Shown: positions 35,675 to 44,868 of the stretch, piece after piece | Layout of the letters: each line of letters begins with the position of its first letter | Numbering within the stretch: the first letter of the stretch is position 1 | DNA from: JBBIOU01 sp037443205 | GTDB lineage: Bacteria > Bacteroidota > Bacteroidia > Flavobacteriales_D > UBA2798 | NCBI GenBank assembly: GCA_037443205.1 | Contig: JBBIOU010000001.1 | Coordinates: 1 to 64,000, forward strand | Reading direction: 5' to 3' | Length of the DNA stretch: 64,000 nt | Program-made: the position numbers and the translations under genes | Notes under the pieces: model-generated | Seen by the model: the letters and a program-made list of their open reading frames with translations, nothing else | Database searches by the model: none | What the model was told of the DNA's origin: nothing

Positions 35675-37938
35675 TGAAAAAACCTACGCTAAAATATATC
35701 TCGCTTTTTATTTTTACTTTTCTGTTTGCTTATTTATCCAAAGCACAAACCTATAAGCAATTGGTTAAATTTGCTGACGAAAACTACAATGCAGGCGATT
35801 ACTACGGTGCTTCAATCTACTATCGCAAAGCCATGGATATTGACAGTTTAGACATACACTTGCTTTGGAAATATGCCGAATGTTTACGCTTATACAACGA
35901 ATACGGATTGGCCGAATATTATTACAAAGAAATTTATTCGCGCGAGGGAGCTAAAATTTATCCTTTAAGCGCATTTTGGTGGGCTACCATGCAAAAATAT
36001 AACGGCAAATACCGCGATGCCATAAAAACGTTTAAAACCTGTACCCGATTGTATGGCAAAGACAAAAAATCGTTCGAATATCTAAAATCAAAACAGGAAA
36101 TAAACTCCTGCAACTTTGCCTTGCGCATGAGCAAAGACACTACGGGTTTTATCATCAAAAATTTAGGAGAACCCGTAAACTCTTTCGATTCGGAGTTTGG
36201 AGCATTTTTAAAAGATTCTGTCCTGTATTTCTCTTCGCTCAGAGCCCAACAAATGAACGATGCCCTGCAGGTAAAAGATAAATTTTACAAAATAAAAATA
36301 TACAAAAGCCTTGTATCAAACAACCGGCACAGCCGGGTTGAAAACGCAGACACGCTATACAACAGCGCATTGTTTCATAATGCCAACGGTATTTTTAGCC
36401 CGGATGGCGAAAGGTTTTATTTTACCCGTTGCGATGCAACATACAACTGCAAACTGATGGTAAGTTTTTACAAAAACGGAAACTGGCAACAACCGCGCGA
36501 AATAGAAGGAGGAGTAAACAAAGACGGCTATACCAGCACACAACCTTCACTGGCCATAATCAACAACGAAGAATACCTTTTTTTTGCCAGCAACATGCCC
36601 GGAGGACAGGGTAAAATGGACATCTGGTACAGCTTAGTTAAAAACGGCACACACACCAAACCCGTAAATGCCGGAAAAAACATCAACTCGATAGATGACG
36701 AAGTTACTCCGTTTTACGATATTTTTTCGGGAGCCTTATTTTTTAGTTCGGCCTGGCACGAAGGTTACGGAGGATTTGATATTTTTAAATCGGATGGAAT
36801 ACCCGGTAAATTTTCGGCACCGGTAAATATGGGGTTTCCCGTAAATACCAGTTGGAACGACTTATATTACACCGTTTATCCCGATAAATACAAAGCCTAT
36901 TTAACTTCTAACCGCAAAGGCTCGCTGTTTAAAAAAGGCCCTACCTGCTGCAATGATATATACGAAATAAATTTCCCAAAAGAAGAAATTCCTGCCGATA
37001 CCATTCCATATCAATCATTAGAAGATTTGAATAAATACCTGCCTGTAACACTATACTTTCATAATGACGAGCCTAACCCCCGCAGCACCGACACCTTAAC
37101 CAAACTAAATTATATTACCACCTATAACGCTTATACCGCATTAACCGATAAATACAAAGAAGAATACTCCAAAGGATTATCGCCTGAAAAAGCAGACAAA
37201 GCCAAAGAAGACATAGAAAATTTCTTTACTGATTATGTTGATAAAGGGGTTGCAGACCTGGAAATTTTTACCAAACTACTTTTAAAAGAATTAGAAAAAG
37301 GACAAAAGATTGAAATGACCATTAAAGGATTTGCCAGCCCCTTGGCAAAAACCGACTACAATGTGCAGCTTACCAAAAGAAGAATAAGCAGCTTTATAAA
37401 TTACCTCAACGAATATGAGGGCGGAGTGTTTAAACCCTATATAAACGGAACGGCAGAAAATGGCGGACTATTATTATTTGATAAAATTCCTTACGGAGAA
37501 TACACCGCCAGCCAAATTGTAAGCGATAATTTTCACGACCAGAAAAACTCGGTTTACAGTCGTTCTGCCGCTTTGGAACGCAAAATAGAAATACAATCGG
37601 TGCAACGGGCAGTAAAAGACAGCCTGATTGGCGAATTAAGGCTTAATAAAGAAGTGCACGATTTTGGATATGTAAAACAGGGCGAAACGTTAAAATATAC
37701 CTTTGCACTTAAAAATACCGGTAAAGACAAACTAAAATTTGAAAACATGATTTTATCTTGCGATTGTGTAAAAGCCAACCTCGATAAAAAAGAAATTGAA
37801 CCCGGAGAATCGGTCGGATTAACTTTGGTTTTTAATACCAATGGACTAAGCGGCAAGCAAGTAAAAACAGTTACACTTATTACGGATGGATTTCCACCTA
37901 ATAAAAAAATTACGCTTACGGCAGAAATAAAACCTTGA
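35674..37938 (+). CDS. PorE-like TPR-PD40-OmpA protein with C-terminal DUF1573 domain
   Basis: 754 residues, signal peptide ending LSKAQ. TPR-like helices lie at ~25-140 (DENYNAGDYYGASIYYRKAM, YAECLRLYNEYGLAEYYYKE). A PD40/WD40-like propeller (FSPDGERFYFTRC, FFASNMPGGQGKMDIWYS, GFDIFKSDG, TSNRKGSL) spans ~170-440. An OmpA-like segment (KGFASPLAKTDYNVQLTKRR) lies at ~545-585. The last ~95 residues are a DUF1573 Ig-like domain with CDC. PorE carries the first three parts and tethers T9SS to peptidoglycan; the DUF1573 tail is an addition. It overlaps the PorP stop and the following start. Confidence 0.82.
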   Translation: MKKPTLKYISLFIFTFLFAYLSKAQTYKQLVKFADENYNAGDYYGASIYYRKAMDIDSLDIHLLWKYAECLRLYNEYGLAEYYYKEIYSREGAKIYPLSAFWWATMQKYNGKYRDAIKTFKTCTRLYGKDKKSFEYLKSKQEINSCNFALRMSKDTTGFIIKNLGEPVNSFDSEFGAFLKDSVLYFSSLRAQQMNDALQVKDKFYKIKIYKSLVSNNRHSRVENADTLYNSALFHNANGIFSPDGERFYFTRCDATYNCKLMVSFYKNGNWQQPREIEGGVNKDGYTSTQPSLAIINNEEYLFFASNMPGGQGKMDIWYSLVKNGTHTKPVNAGKNINSIDDEVTPFYDIFSGALFFSSAWHEGYGGFDIFKSDGIPGKFSAPVNMGFPVNTSWNDLYYTVYPDKYKAYLTSNRKGSLFKKGPTCCNDIYEINFPKEEIPADTIPYQSLEDLNKYLPVTLYFHNDEPNPRSTDTLTKLNYITTYNAYTALTDKYKEEYSKGLSPEKADKAKEDIENFFTDYVDKGVADLEIFTKLLLKELEKGQKIEMTIKGFASPLAKTDYNVQLTKRRISSFINYLNEYEGGVFKPYINGTAENGGLLLFDKIPYGEYTASQIVSDNFHDQKNSVYSRSAALERKIEIQSVQRAVKDSLIGELRLNKEVHDFGYVKQGETLKYTFALKNTGKDKLKFENMILSCDCVKANLDKKEIEPGESVGLTLVFNTNGLSGKQVKTVTLITDGFPPNKKITLTAEIKP

Positions 37939-39419
37939 TGAAAAAAATTATACATAGCCTTGTAATGTGTTTAAGCCCCTGCTTACTGAATGCACAGAAA
38001 ATTCAGGTGAGCGAGTTATCTCTAACAAGCCTGCCACAAAAAGCAACCTTATACAACTTTACTACAAGCTCCGATAAAAGTGTTTCAGCACTGTTAGTTG
38101 CAGCAGACAATACCTTAATTTTAGACCGGATAGATTCAACCGGGCAGGTGTCGCATTTATTAAGCATCAAACCCGCTGAAAATATAAAAATCCTTCAGTT
38201 GCTGCCGGCACCCAATGGCAAAACAGCCGTTGTATTTTCGCAATACATGCCCAATAAAAAAAGCCTTGCCTGTTATTACTCCTTAATAGAAATGATTAAC
38301 CATCCCGATAGTCATTTATTATTAGACGAATCATACCCCGTAGAAGCTAACAATAGCGGTCGCTATCAGGTAACAGTAAGCAACGATAATCAATGTTTTG
38401 CTCTGGTAAAAGAACATGCATTTGAACGCGGAAAAAATGAACAAATAAGCATAAGCGTTTACAGCATCCCCGAAATAAAAAAAATATGGAGCAGGAATTA
38501 TGTATTAGATGTATTATCACGAATAAATCCAATCAATGTATATCATGTAAACAGCAAAGGCGAAGTATATGCCGTAAAAAAAGAACAGGATAAAACAACC
38601 TATAAATATATTCTTTACTGTTTTCATAAAGAATCATCAGCGAATAATTCGCGGACTTTTAACCTACCGGGCAAATTCATTTCGGATATTATTGCAACAA
38701 CAGGAAACAAAGGAGACTTTATTTTGGCCGGCTATTACTCAGCATTTAATTATACCGATTACGAAGGTTATTTCATCTACCGTTTTAATAATTCAATGCA
38801 AATGATTGCACGACAGCTTAACGCGCTCGGAAGTGCAATGCTTTCTGATATTATCGGTAAAAAAGCTGCCTCCAAAGAAGGCGCATCCTTATCGGGTTTT
38901 ATGCTGGAACATATCGTACAAAGAACTGACGGAGGCTTTTATCTGCTTTCGGAAAAACACCAGGTGTATAAAGATAAAAGCGGTAAAGACAGAGTTCTGG
39001 ATGAAGATATTTTTATATTATCCTTAGATGCAAGTGGTAATGCCTTAGGAACCAATCTGCTAAAAAAGAAACAAGAAACCGCAAAAAACAACGAAACCTA
39101 CAGTTCTTATAACTATTGGCTGCATCGCGATTCACTCAATATTATCTATAATAAAATAAATTTTGACGAGCAAGGTAAAAAGTTAAAAGCCGATGAATAT
39201 GGCGAAAATAACTTTGCAGGCACAAGCTGGTATTATTTAAACAATAAATGTGAATTAAAGAAAAACCAAGCGCTTACCGGATTATTTAAAGATTCTAATA
39301 AACCCATGGCTATTAATGTTTTAAAAATACATACCTCCTTAAATAATAAAATTATTTTGCTGGCTGATGATTTTGGAAATACCTTATATAAATACCTTGC
39401 AGTATCAATTACACCCTAA
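37938..39419 (+). CDS. Hypothetical secreted protein of the PorP-PorE operon
   Basis: 493 residues, starting at the ATG that overlaps the preceding stop (TGATG). The signal peptide ends CLLNAQ. The body is beta-rich with propeller-like repeats (VSALLVAADNTLILDRIDS, FILAGYYSAFNYTDYEGYF, EDIFILSLDASGNALG) and lacks a sorting domain, so it is probably periplasmic or associated with the other two products. No family recognised; its place suggests a T9SS accessory role. Confidence 0.7.
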   Translation: MKKIIHSLVMCLSPCLLNAQKIQVSELSLTSLPQKATLYNFTTSSDKSVSALLVAADNTLILDRIDSTGQVSHLLSIKPAENIKILQLLPAPNGKTAVVFSQYMPNKKSLACYYSLIEMINHPDSHLLLDESYPVEANNSGRYQVTVSNDNQCFALVKEHAFERGKNEQISISVYSIPEIKKIWSRNYVLDVLSRINPINVYHVNSKGEVYAVKKEQDKTTYKYILYCFHKESSANNSRTFNLPGKFISDIIATTGNKGDFILAGYYSAFNYTDYEGYFIYRFNNSMQMIARQLNALGSAMLSDIIGKKAASKEGASLSGFMLEHIVQRTDGGFYLLSEKHQVYKDKSGKDRVLDEDIFILSLDASGNALGTNLLKKKQETAKNNETYSSYNYWLHRDSLNIIYNKINFDEQGKKLKADEYGENNFAGTSWYYLNNKCELKKNQALTGLFKDSNKPMAINVLKIHTSLNNKIILLADDFGNTLYKYLAVSITP

Positions 39420-39450
39420 AAAAAAGCACATTACATTGTTGGTAATGTGC
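39418..39450 (-). terminator. Hairpin terminator for the DUF3276 gene
   Basis: GCACATTAC (39426-39434) and GTAATGTGC (39442-39450) form a 9-bp stem. On the minus strand it is followed by eight T, as expected for termination of the gene at 39489. On the plus strand no T-run follows, so it is oriented for the minus gene. Confidence 0.8.
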
Positions 39451-39488
39451 TCAGTAAGTAACTAAAATGTGATTTTTTACTGAATTAT

Positions 39489-39857
39489 CTATTGCCCCAA
39501 ATCATCAAAATCTACACTGGTATATTGCGAGTTACCATTAGCAGATGCTGAGGTTGAAGTAATCTGGCCGGCTATGGAGCCTTTTTCTTTTAACTCGTTA
39601 ATTTTCAATATTGTTTCATTAAGACCCTCGACAAACTTTTCAAAATCTTCTTTATACAAAAAGATTTTATGTTTTTCATAGTTAAAGCCATTACCGTTTT
39701 TATCGGGGCGCTTTTTACTTTCGGTAATGGTTATGTAAAAATCGTTGCCTTTGGTGCTTTTCACATCAAAGAAATAAGTTCTTTTTCCGGCACGAACAGA
39801 TTTGGAAAAAACTTCCTGTCTTTTACTTTGTTCATTTTTTTCTATTCCAGAATCCAT
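39489..39857 (-). CDS. DUF3276/PUR-family nucleic-acid-binding protein
   Basis: A 122-residue protein with one PUR-type repeat domain (EVFSKSVRAGKRTYFFDVKSTKGNDFYITITESKKR, then YEKHKIFLYKEDFEKFVEGLNETI). The tail is Ser/Asn-rich and acidic. Bacterial PUR proteins of this size form dimers that bind single-stranded DNA or RNA, and are widespread in Bacteroidota with no fixed genetic neighbour. It is monocistronic, with the hairpin terminator described just downstream. Confidence 0.88.
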   Translation of the reverse strand: MDSGIEKNEQSKRQEVFSKSVRAGKRTYFFDVKSTKGNDFYITITESKKRPDKNGNGFNYEKHKIFLYKEDFEKFVEGLNETILKINELKEKGSIAGQITSTSASANGNSQYTSVDFDDLGQ

Positions 39858-39924
39858 ACTATTGGTATTTTGTTAAAATTTAACTTAACAAATATATAAA
39901 TTAATATTTAACAAACAATAGGTT

Positions 39925-41700
39925 TCAGTTAATTTTTTCTTCTTCGAGGAGTTGTTTTTGGTATAAATCGAAGTAAAAACCCTTTTTATCGAGGAGTTCC
40001 TGGTGCGAACCCTGTTCTACCACCTGTCCTTTGTGCAATACTACGATTGAGTCGGCATTTTTTACCGAAGATATACGATGACTGATTATGAGGGTGGTTT
40101 TGCCTTGCATAATACGTTGCAGGTTTTTAAGTATTTTATCTTCGGTTTCGGTGTCAACTGCCGAAAGGCAATCGTCAAACACCAATATAGCCGGTTCCCT
40201 GATGATGGCCCGGGCAATAGAAATTCTTTGTTTTTGCCCGCCCGAAAGAGTTACACCCCGTTCGCCTATAATTGTATTCATACCTTGCTCAAATTGCATA
40301 ATATTATCATATATATCAGCATCTTTAGCTGCCTGTATTATTTTTTCCTCATTCAGGTTGTGCTGCTTTAATCCAAATGATATATTGCTTTTAATGGTAT
40401 CAGAAAATAAAAAAACTTCCTGGGGAACATATCCTATATTGCTTCGCAAGACATCCAGATTTATGTTGCGTATGTCTTTCCCATCAATAATTACAGCTCC
40501 TTCGCACACATCGTACAGGCGCGTAATAAGAGCAGCCAGGGTACTTTTGCCCGAGCCGGTTTTACCCACTATAGCCAATGTTTGACCTTGAGGGATATGG
40601 ATATTTATATTTTTTAAAGCCGTAATGCCCGACTCCGGGTAGGTAAAACTTACATTTTGCAGTGTAATTTCTCCCTTTATAGGCTCTGCCACCGGATTAT
40701 TATTTTGTATATCGGGTACGGTATTTAAAAATTCGTTGATGCGCTCCTGTGATGCCGCTGCCCTTTGTATAATTGAGGTTACCCAGCCTACCGATGCAAA
40801 TGGCCAGGTAAGCATATTTACATAAATTACAAATTCGGGGATGTTTCCTATTTCTATGCTGCCTTCGTAAACTTTAAGCCCACCAATATATATGGCCAGT
40901 ATAGTACTTAAACCCACCAACAATACAATAACCGGCATAAATAATGCATCAATTTTCACCAAATCCAGCACGTGTTTCCTGTAAGTTTGGCTTTCCTTCT
41001 CAAATTTTCGTTGCACTGAATTTTCTTTGGCATAGGCTTTAATGATTCTTATACCCGAAAATGTTTCTTGTGCTATACCCGTGAGTAAAGATTGTTGTTG
41101 TTGTTTTTGATGGCTTTTGGCATTAATCTTTTTACTTATATAATAAATTAAAACCGACATGATGGGCAAAGGCGTCAATACATATAATGTTAGTTCTGCA
41201 TTTATTAAAAGCATGCGTATAATTACCATTATAAAAACTACTGCCAGATTGATTGTGTACATAATTCCCGGTCCTAAATACATACGTACCATGCTAACGT
41301 CTTCGCTGATGCGGTTCATTAAATCTCCGGTATTGTTGATGCGGTAAAACGATTGGCTGAGCTGCTGGTATTTATGGTAAATTTCGTTTTTCAAATCAAA
41401 TTCTATATATCGCGACATGACAATAATTGTTTGCCGGGTGAAAAAAAGAAATAAACCCTTTAAAAGTGCATACATCATATATATACCTGCATAAATAAGC
41501 GCTTGTTTAATAGCTGTATGATAAGTTTCGTCAGATACTGTTACGCTATTGATGGTTTCGGCTATATCGTTAAATGCGTCTCTGACTACTTTGGGTGCAT
41601 ATACTCCAAATAAATTTGAAATAATGATAAACAATATACCTAACAGGAGCAACCACTTATACTTTATCAAATATTTATTTAACCCGGCTAATGCTTTCAT
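39925..41700 (-). CDS. ABC exporter, MsbA-like half transporter
   Basis: 591 residues. Six transmembrane helices (~15-310), with the DxxxRYIEFDLKNEIYHKYQQLSQSFY coupling helix of exporters. The nucleotide-binding domain has Walker A GKTGSGKST near residue 378, Q-loop YVPQEVFLFSDTIK, signature LSGGQKQR near 483, Walker B ILVFDDCLSAVD and switch His SHRISS. A single polypeptide with both parts means a homodimer. MsbA-type lipid A export is possible; the substrate is not determinable. Confidence 0.9.
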   Translation of the reverse strand: MKALAGLNKYLIKYKWLLLLGILFIIISNLFGVYAPKVVRDAFNDIAETINSVTVSDETYHTAIKQALIYAGIYMMYALLKGLFLFFTRQTIIVMSRYIEFDLKNEIYHKYQQLSQSFYRINNTGDLMNRISEDVSMVRMYLGPGIMYTINLAVVFIMVIIRMLLINAELTLYVLTPLPIMSVLIYYISKKINAKSHQKQQQQSLLTGIAQETFSGIRIIKAYAKENSVQRKFEKESQTYRKHVLDLVKIDALFMPVIVLLVGLSTILAIYIGGLKVYEGSIEIGNIPEFVIYVNMLTWPFASVGWVTSIIQRAAASQERINEFLNTVPDIQNNNPVAEPIKGEITLQNVSFTYPESGITALKNINIHIPQGQTLAIVGKTGSGKSTLAALITRLYDVCEGAVIIDGKDIRNINLDVLRSNIGYVPQEVFLFSDTIKSNISFGLKQHNLNEEKIIQAAKDADIYDNIMQFEQGMNTIIGERGVTLSGGQKQRISIARAIIREPAILVFDDCLSAVDTETEDKILKNLQRIMQGKTTLIISHRISSVKNADSIVVLHKGQVVEQGSHQELLDKKGFYFDLYQKQLLEEEKIN

Positions 41701-41785
41701 TAAAAAATTACCTGCTGTTTATATAGCGGCAAAGTTAGATACAAAATGTGAGTTAAATAAATTTAGTTATGCAAATACGCTGTGC

Positions 41786-43906
41786 CTAAAAATCTTTCAT
41801 AGACAAACCTATTCTTTTTCTGGCAACATCTACTTCGAGCACTTTTACTTTTACGTGCTGATGTAATTTTACCACATCGTTTGGGTCTTTGATAAAAGTA
41901 TTTGCAAGGTTAGAAATATGCACCAATCCGTCTTGCTTAACACCCACATCAACAAAACAACCGAAATTGGTAATATTGGTAACAATACCCGGTAGTATCA
42001 TTCCCGGTTTTAAATCTTCCATAGTATGCACATCTGCAAACTCAAAAACTTTGGCCGACTTACGCGGGTCACGACCGGGTTTAGCCAGCTCTTTGATAAT
42101 GTCATTTACGGTTGCCAATCCTGCTTTTTCGTTGGTAAACTCTTCGGCCTTGATTTTTTTTAATGCGTTTTCGTTTCCGATAAGTTCCTTAATACTTACA
42201 TTGAGTTTTTGGGCAATTTTTTCGGCAATAGGATAGCTTTCGGGGTGTACTGCACTATTGTCTAAAGGATTTTCGGCATTTTCAATTCTCAAAAAACCCG
42301 CGCATTGTTCAAATACCTTGTCGCCCAGGCGGGGAACCTGTTTAAGTTCTTCGCGACTTTTAAATGGGCCTTTATTTTTTCGGTAATCAATGATGTTTTG
42401 TGCCAGTGCCGGCCCTAAACCCGATACATAAGCTAACAAATGTTTACTTGCTGTATTTAAGCTAACCCCTACATTGTTTACGCAACTTTCTACCACATTA
42501 TCAAGTTCTTTTTGCAGCAAGGTTTGGTCAACATCATGCTGATACTGTCCAACCCCGATGCTTTTAGGTTCTATTTTTACCAATTCGGCCAGTGGGTCCA
42601 TTAATCTTCTACCAATAGATACCGCACCGCGAACAGTAACATCATAATCTGGAAATTCTTCGCGCGCCACAGAAGAAGCTGAATAAACCGATGCCCCTGC
42701 CTCGCTCACCACAAATACTTTCACCTCTTCGCTAAAGCGTATGCGTTTAATAAAATTTTCGGTTTCTCTGCTTGCTGTACCGTTGCCTATGGCTATTGCC
42801 TGAATTTTGTATTGACTTACCAGGGTATTGATTTTTCGCATAGCTTCGGCTGTTTCGTTTTGCGGAGGATGCGGATAAATGGTTGTATTACTTAATAAAT
42901 TACCTTGTTCGTCTAAGCAAACCACTTTACATCCTGTGCGGTAACCGGGGTCTATGGCTAAAATACGCTTGGCACCTAAGGGTGCGCCCAGCAATAGCTG
43001 TCTCAGATTTTCGGCAAATACCTTAATGGCTTGTTCGTCTGCTTTTTGTTTCGATTCTATACGAGCTTCCATTTCAAGCGATGGATGCAGTAATCTTTTC
43101 CAGCAATCTTTTGCCGCTACTTTAAGTTGTTCGCTTGCTTCGTTCTTACTTTTTATAAAGTGTCTTTCAATAATTTCTAAGGCTTTTTCTGTATCTACTT
43201 CTATGCTCATCCTCAGAAATCCTTCGTTTTCTCCACGCCTGATGGCCAACAGGCGATGTGAGGGTATCCGCGAAAGCGATTCTGTCCAATCAAAATAATC
43301 TTTGTATTTAATTCCTTCTTCTTTTTTATCGCTGTAAACTTTAGATACTACTACTGCTTCGCGTGTGAATAAATGGCGTAATTTGTTTCTTACCACGGCA
43401 TCTTCACTCATTATCTCGGCAATTATATCACGCGCTCCTTTCAGGGCCTCCTCTATTGTTTTTACATTGTCACTGATATAATTTTCAGCTTCTGTTTCTA
43501 TATCAAAGTTTGATTGATTAAATATTTTTATGGCTAAAGGCTCTAAACCGTTTTCGCGTGCCACAGTGGCTTTGGTTTTTCGCTTGGGTTTATAAGGCAG
43601 ATATAAATCTTCCAGCTCGTTGGCATCGTAGGTTTCTTCAATTTTGTTTTTAAGTTCGTCTGTTAGTTTTCCTTGTTCGTTGATAGTTTTTAAGATAGTT
43701 TCTTTTCTCTGTTGCAGTGCTCTGAGTCTTTCTAATTCATATTTTAATTTAAACAGTTCCAACTCGTCCATGTTGCCGGTTGCTTCTTTGCGGTAGCGGG
43801 CTAAAAAGGGTATGGTCGCTCCTTCGTCAATTAATCTTACGGTATTTATGATAAATTTTTCTGCAACACCTGTTCTGAGCGATAAAATCTTTAAAATTTT
43901 TTCCAT
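41786..43906 (-). CDS. tex: Tex family RNA-binding transcription accessory protein
   Basis: 706 residues. The N-terminal Tex domain has FLARYRKEATGNMDELEL. The YqgF/RNase H-like domain carries RILAIDPGYRTGCKVVCLD. Two helix-hairpin-helix motifs follow (VNNVGVSLNTAS, GPALAQNIIDYRKNKGPF), and the C-terminal S1 domain covers ~636-706 (GMILPGIVTNITNFGCFVDV, DGLVHISNLA). It binds RNA and associates with RNA polymerase. The ABC exporter gene follows on the same strand after 85 bp. Confidence 0.94.
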   Translation of the reverse strand: MEKILKILSLRTGVAEKFIINTVRLIDEGATIPFLARYRKEATGNMDELELFKLKYELERLRALQQRKETILKTINEQGKLTDELKNKIEETYDANELEDLYLPYKPKRKTKATVARENGLEPLAIKIFNQSNFDIETEAENYISDNVKTIEEALKGARDIIAEIMSEDAVVRNKLRHLFTREAVVVSKVYSDKKEEGIKYKDYFDWTESLSRIPSHRLLAIRRGENEGFLRMSIEVDTEKALEIIERHFIKSKNEASEQLKVAAKDCWKRLLHPSLEMEARIESKQKADEQAIKVFAENLRQLLLGAPLGAKRILAIDPGYRTGCKVVCLDEQGNLLSNTTIYPHPPQNETAEAMRKINTLVSQYKIQAIAIGNGTASRETENFIKRIRFSEEVKVFVVSEAGASVYSASSVAREEFPDYDVTVRGAVSIGRRLMDPLAELVKIEPKSIGVGQYQHDVDQTLLQKELDNVVESCVNNVGVSLNTASKHLLAYVSGLGPALAQNIIDYRKNKGPFKSREELKQVPRLGDKVFEQCAGFLRIENAENPLDNSAVHPESYPIAEKIAQKLNVSIKELIGNENALKKIKAEEFTNEKAGLATVNDIIKELAKPGRDPRKSAKVFEFADVHTMEDLKPGMILPGIVTNITNFGCFVDVGVKQDGLVHISNLANTFIKDPNDVVKLHQHVKVKVLEVDVARKRIGLSMKDF

Positions 43907-43978
43907 GTATGCATTAATTCAATTACACGGGCAAAAATGTATATTTTGAACGGCAGATTAAAAATAAATTTTCAACAG

Positions 43979-44395
43979 TCAGAGTAAAAATTTTTTCAGC
44001 CATTCTATAGCTGCTGTTTCATCGTTAAATACTTTGACGGGATAAGGAGGATTATTAAACTTCATAAAAAAGTTTCCCAACAATCTGCCCGGTAAACTAT
44101 CAATTAATATAGCCATGGCGGATATGTGATTGGCTATTATCGGCTGAGCATAAAAATCTCTGACTTCCTTACAGGAATAACTAAGTTCTCTGGAATCAGA
44201 CAGCACGGGAGTTTTTTTATAATTAACCAATTCCTGTCCGGTTTTAAAATCTCTTTCGGCATCTTCCAGTTTTAAATCCACATCCGGTTTAGCTTTAACA
44301 ATTAATATCCCAATCTCTTCATCAAAAATCAATACTGATGTGTTTGTTTCTTTTTGCTTCATCTCTTTTTCTACCTCAAATAAACATTGCCGCAA
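43979..44395 (-). CDS. STAS/SEC14-like small protein (DUF7793-type)
   Basis: 138 residues; the start may be a Met further in (44362, MKQKETN). The core is EIGILIVKAKPDVDLKLEDAERDF, then TPVLSDSRELSYSCKEVRDFYAQ and LIDSLPGRLLGNFFMKFNNPPYPVKVFNDETAAIEWLKKF. This alternation of strands and helices, with a final helix ending in WLK-hydrophobic, matches small STAS-like proteins of Bacteroidota with regulatory, non-enzymatic roles. Function unknown. It lies 72 bp upstream of tex. Confidence 0.6.
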   Translation of the reverse strand: MRQCLFEVEKEMKQKETNTSVLIFDEEIGILIVKAKPDVDLKLEDAERDFKTGQELVNYKKTPVLSDSRELSYSCKEVRDFYAQPIIANHISAMAILIDSLPGRLLGNFFMKFNNPPYPVKVFNDETAAIEWLKKFLL

Positions 44396-44868
44396 ATATA
44401 AAATATATGTATATGAAAAAGTTTTAAATTAAATTTTTAACAAGTTATATGTTGCATCTGTGGTGTAATAATTTTCGGAATGAAAATATAAAAGATTAAA
44501 TCTGATTGGGTTTTTAAATCGAAAAATCAATAAATCGTAATCTTATATTCATTTAACCTGCATTATGCATTAGCATGCGTAATGCTCGCCTGATGGCGGA
44601 TAACCCAAATCCCACACGACACTCAACACACTCAGTCCGCCTCTGGCGGAAAATTTGGATTTATTTCAAATTTCTAATGCTGAATTTGGGTTTAAATTTT
44701 TATTTGTAATAACTGATAAGTATTACTTTTACTGTAATATTTAATTATATTACAAATATTAACGCCTATTGGCAAATGATATTACAAAAAATTATTCATG
44801 TAGAGTGCATTATTGAAAAATGAGTAAATTTACCTTTTGAAAATAAATTATTCATAATATAAACTGCT
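44396..44868. other. Divergent intergenic region containing repeat A copy 2
   Basis: These 473 bp between diverging genes hold the 134-bp family A repeat at 44561-44694 and otherwise A/T-rich sequence. Near the plus gene, TTG at 44813 and TACCTTTT at 44831 resemble promoter elements, but the 15-bp spacing is too short for the usual consensus. No further gene was found. Confidence 0.45.
44561..44694 (+). repeat. Intergenic repeat family A, copy 2
   Basis: 134 bp matching 14391-14524 with 8 differences. The TCCGCC-TCT-GGCGGA hairpin (44636-44650) and CGCC-TGAT-GGCG are unchanged. In the first stem a C-to-T change leaves a G-T pair. Unlike copy 1, it has no family B element beside it. Confidence 0.75.
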
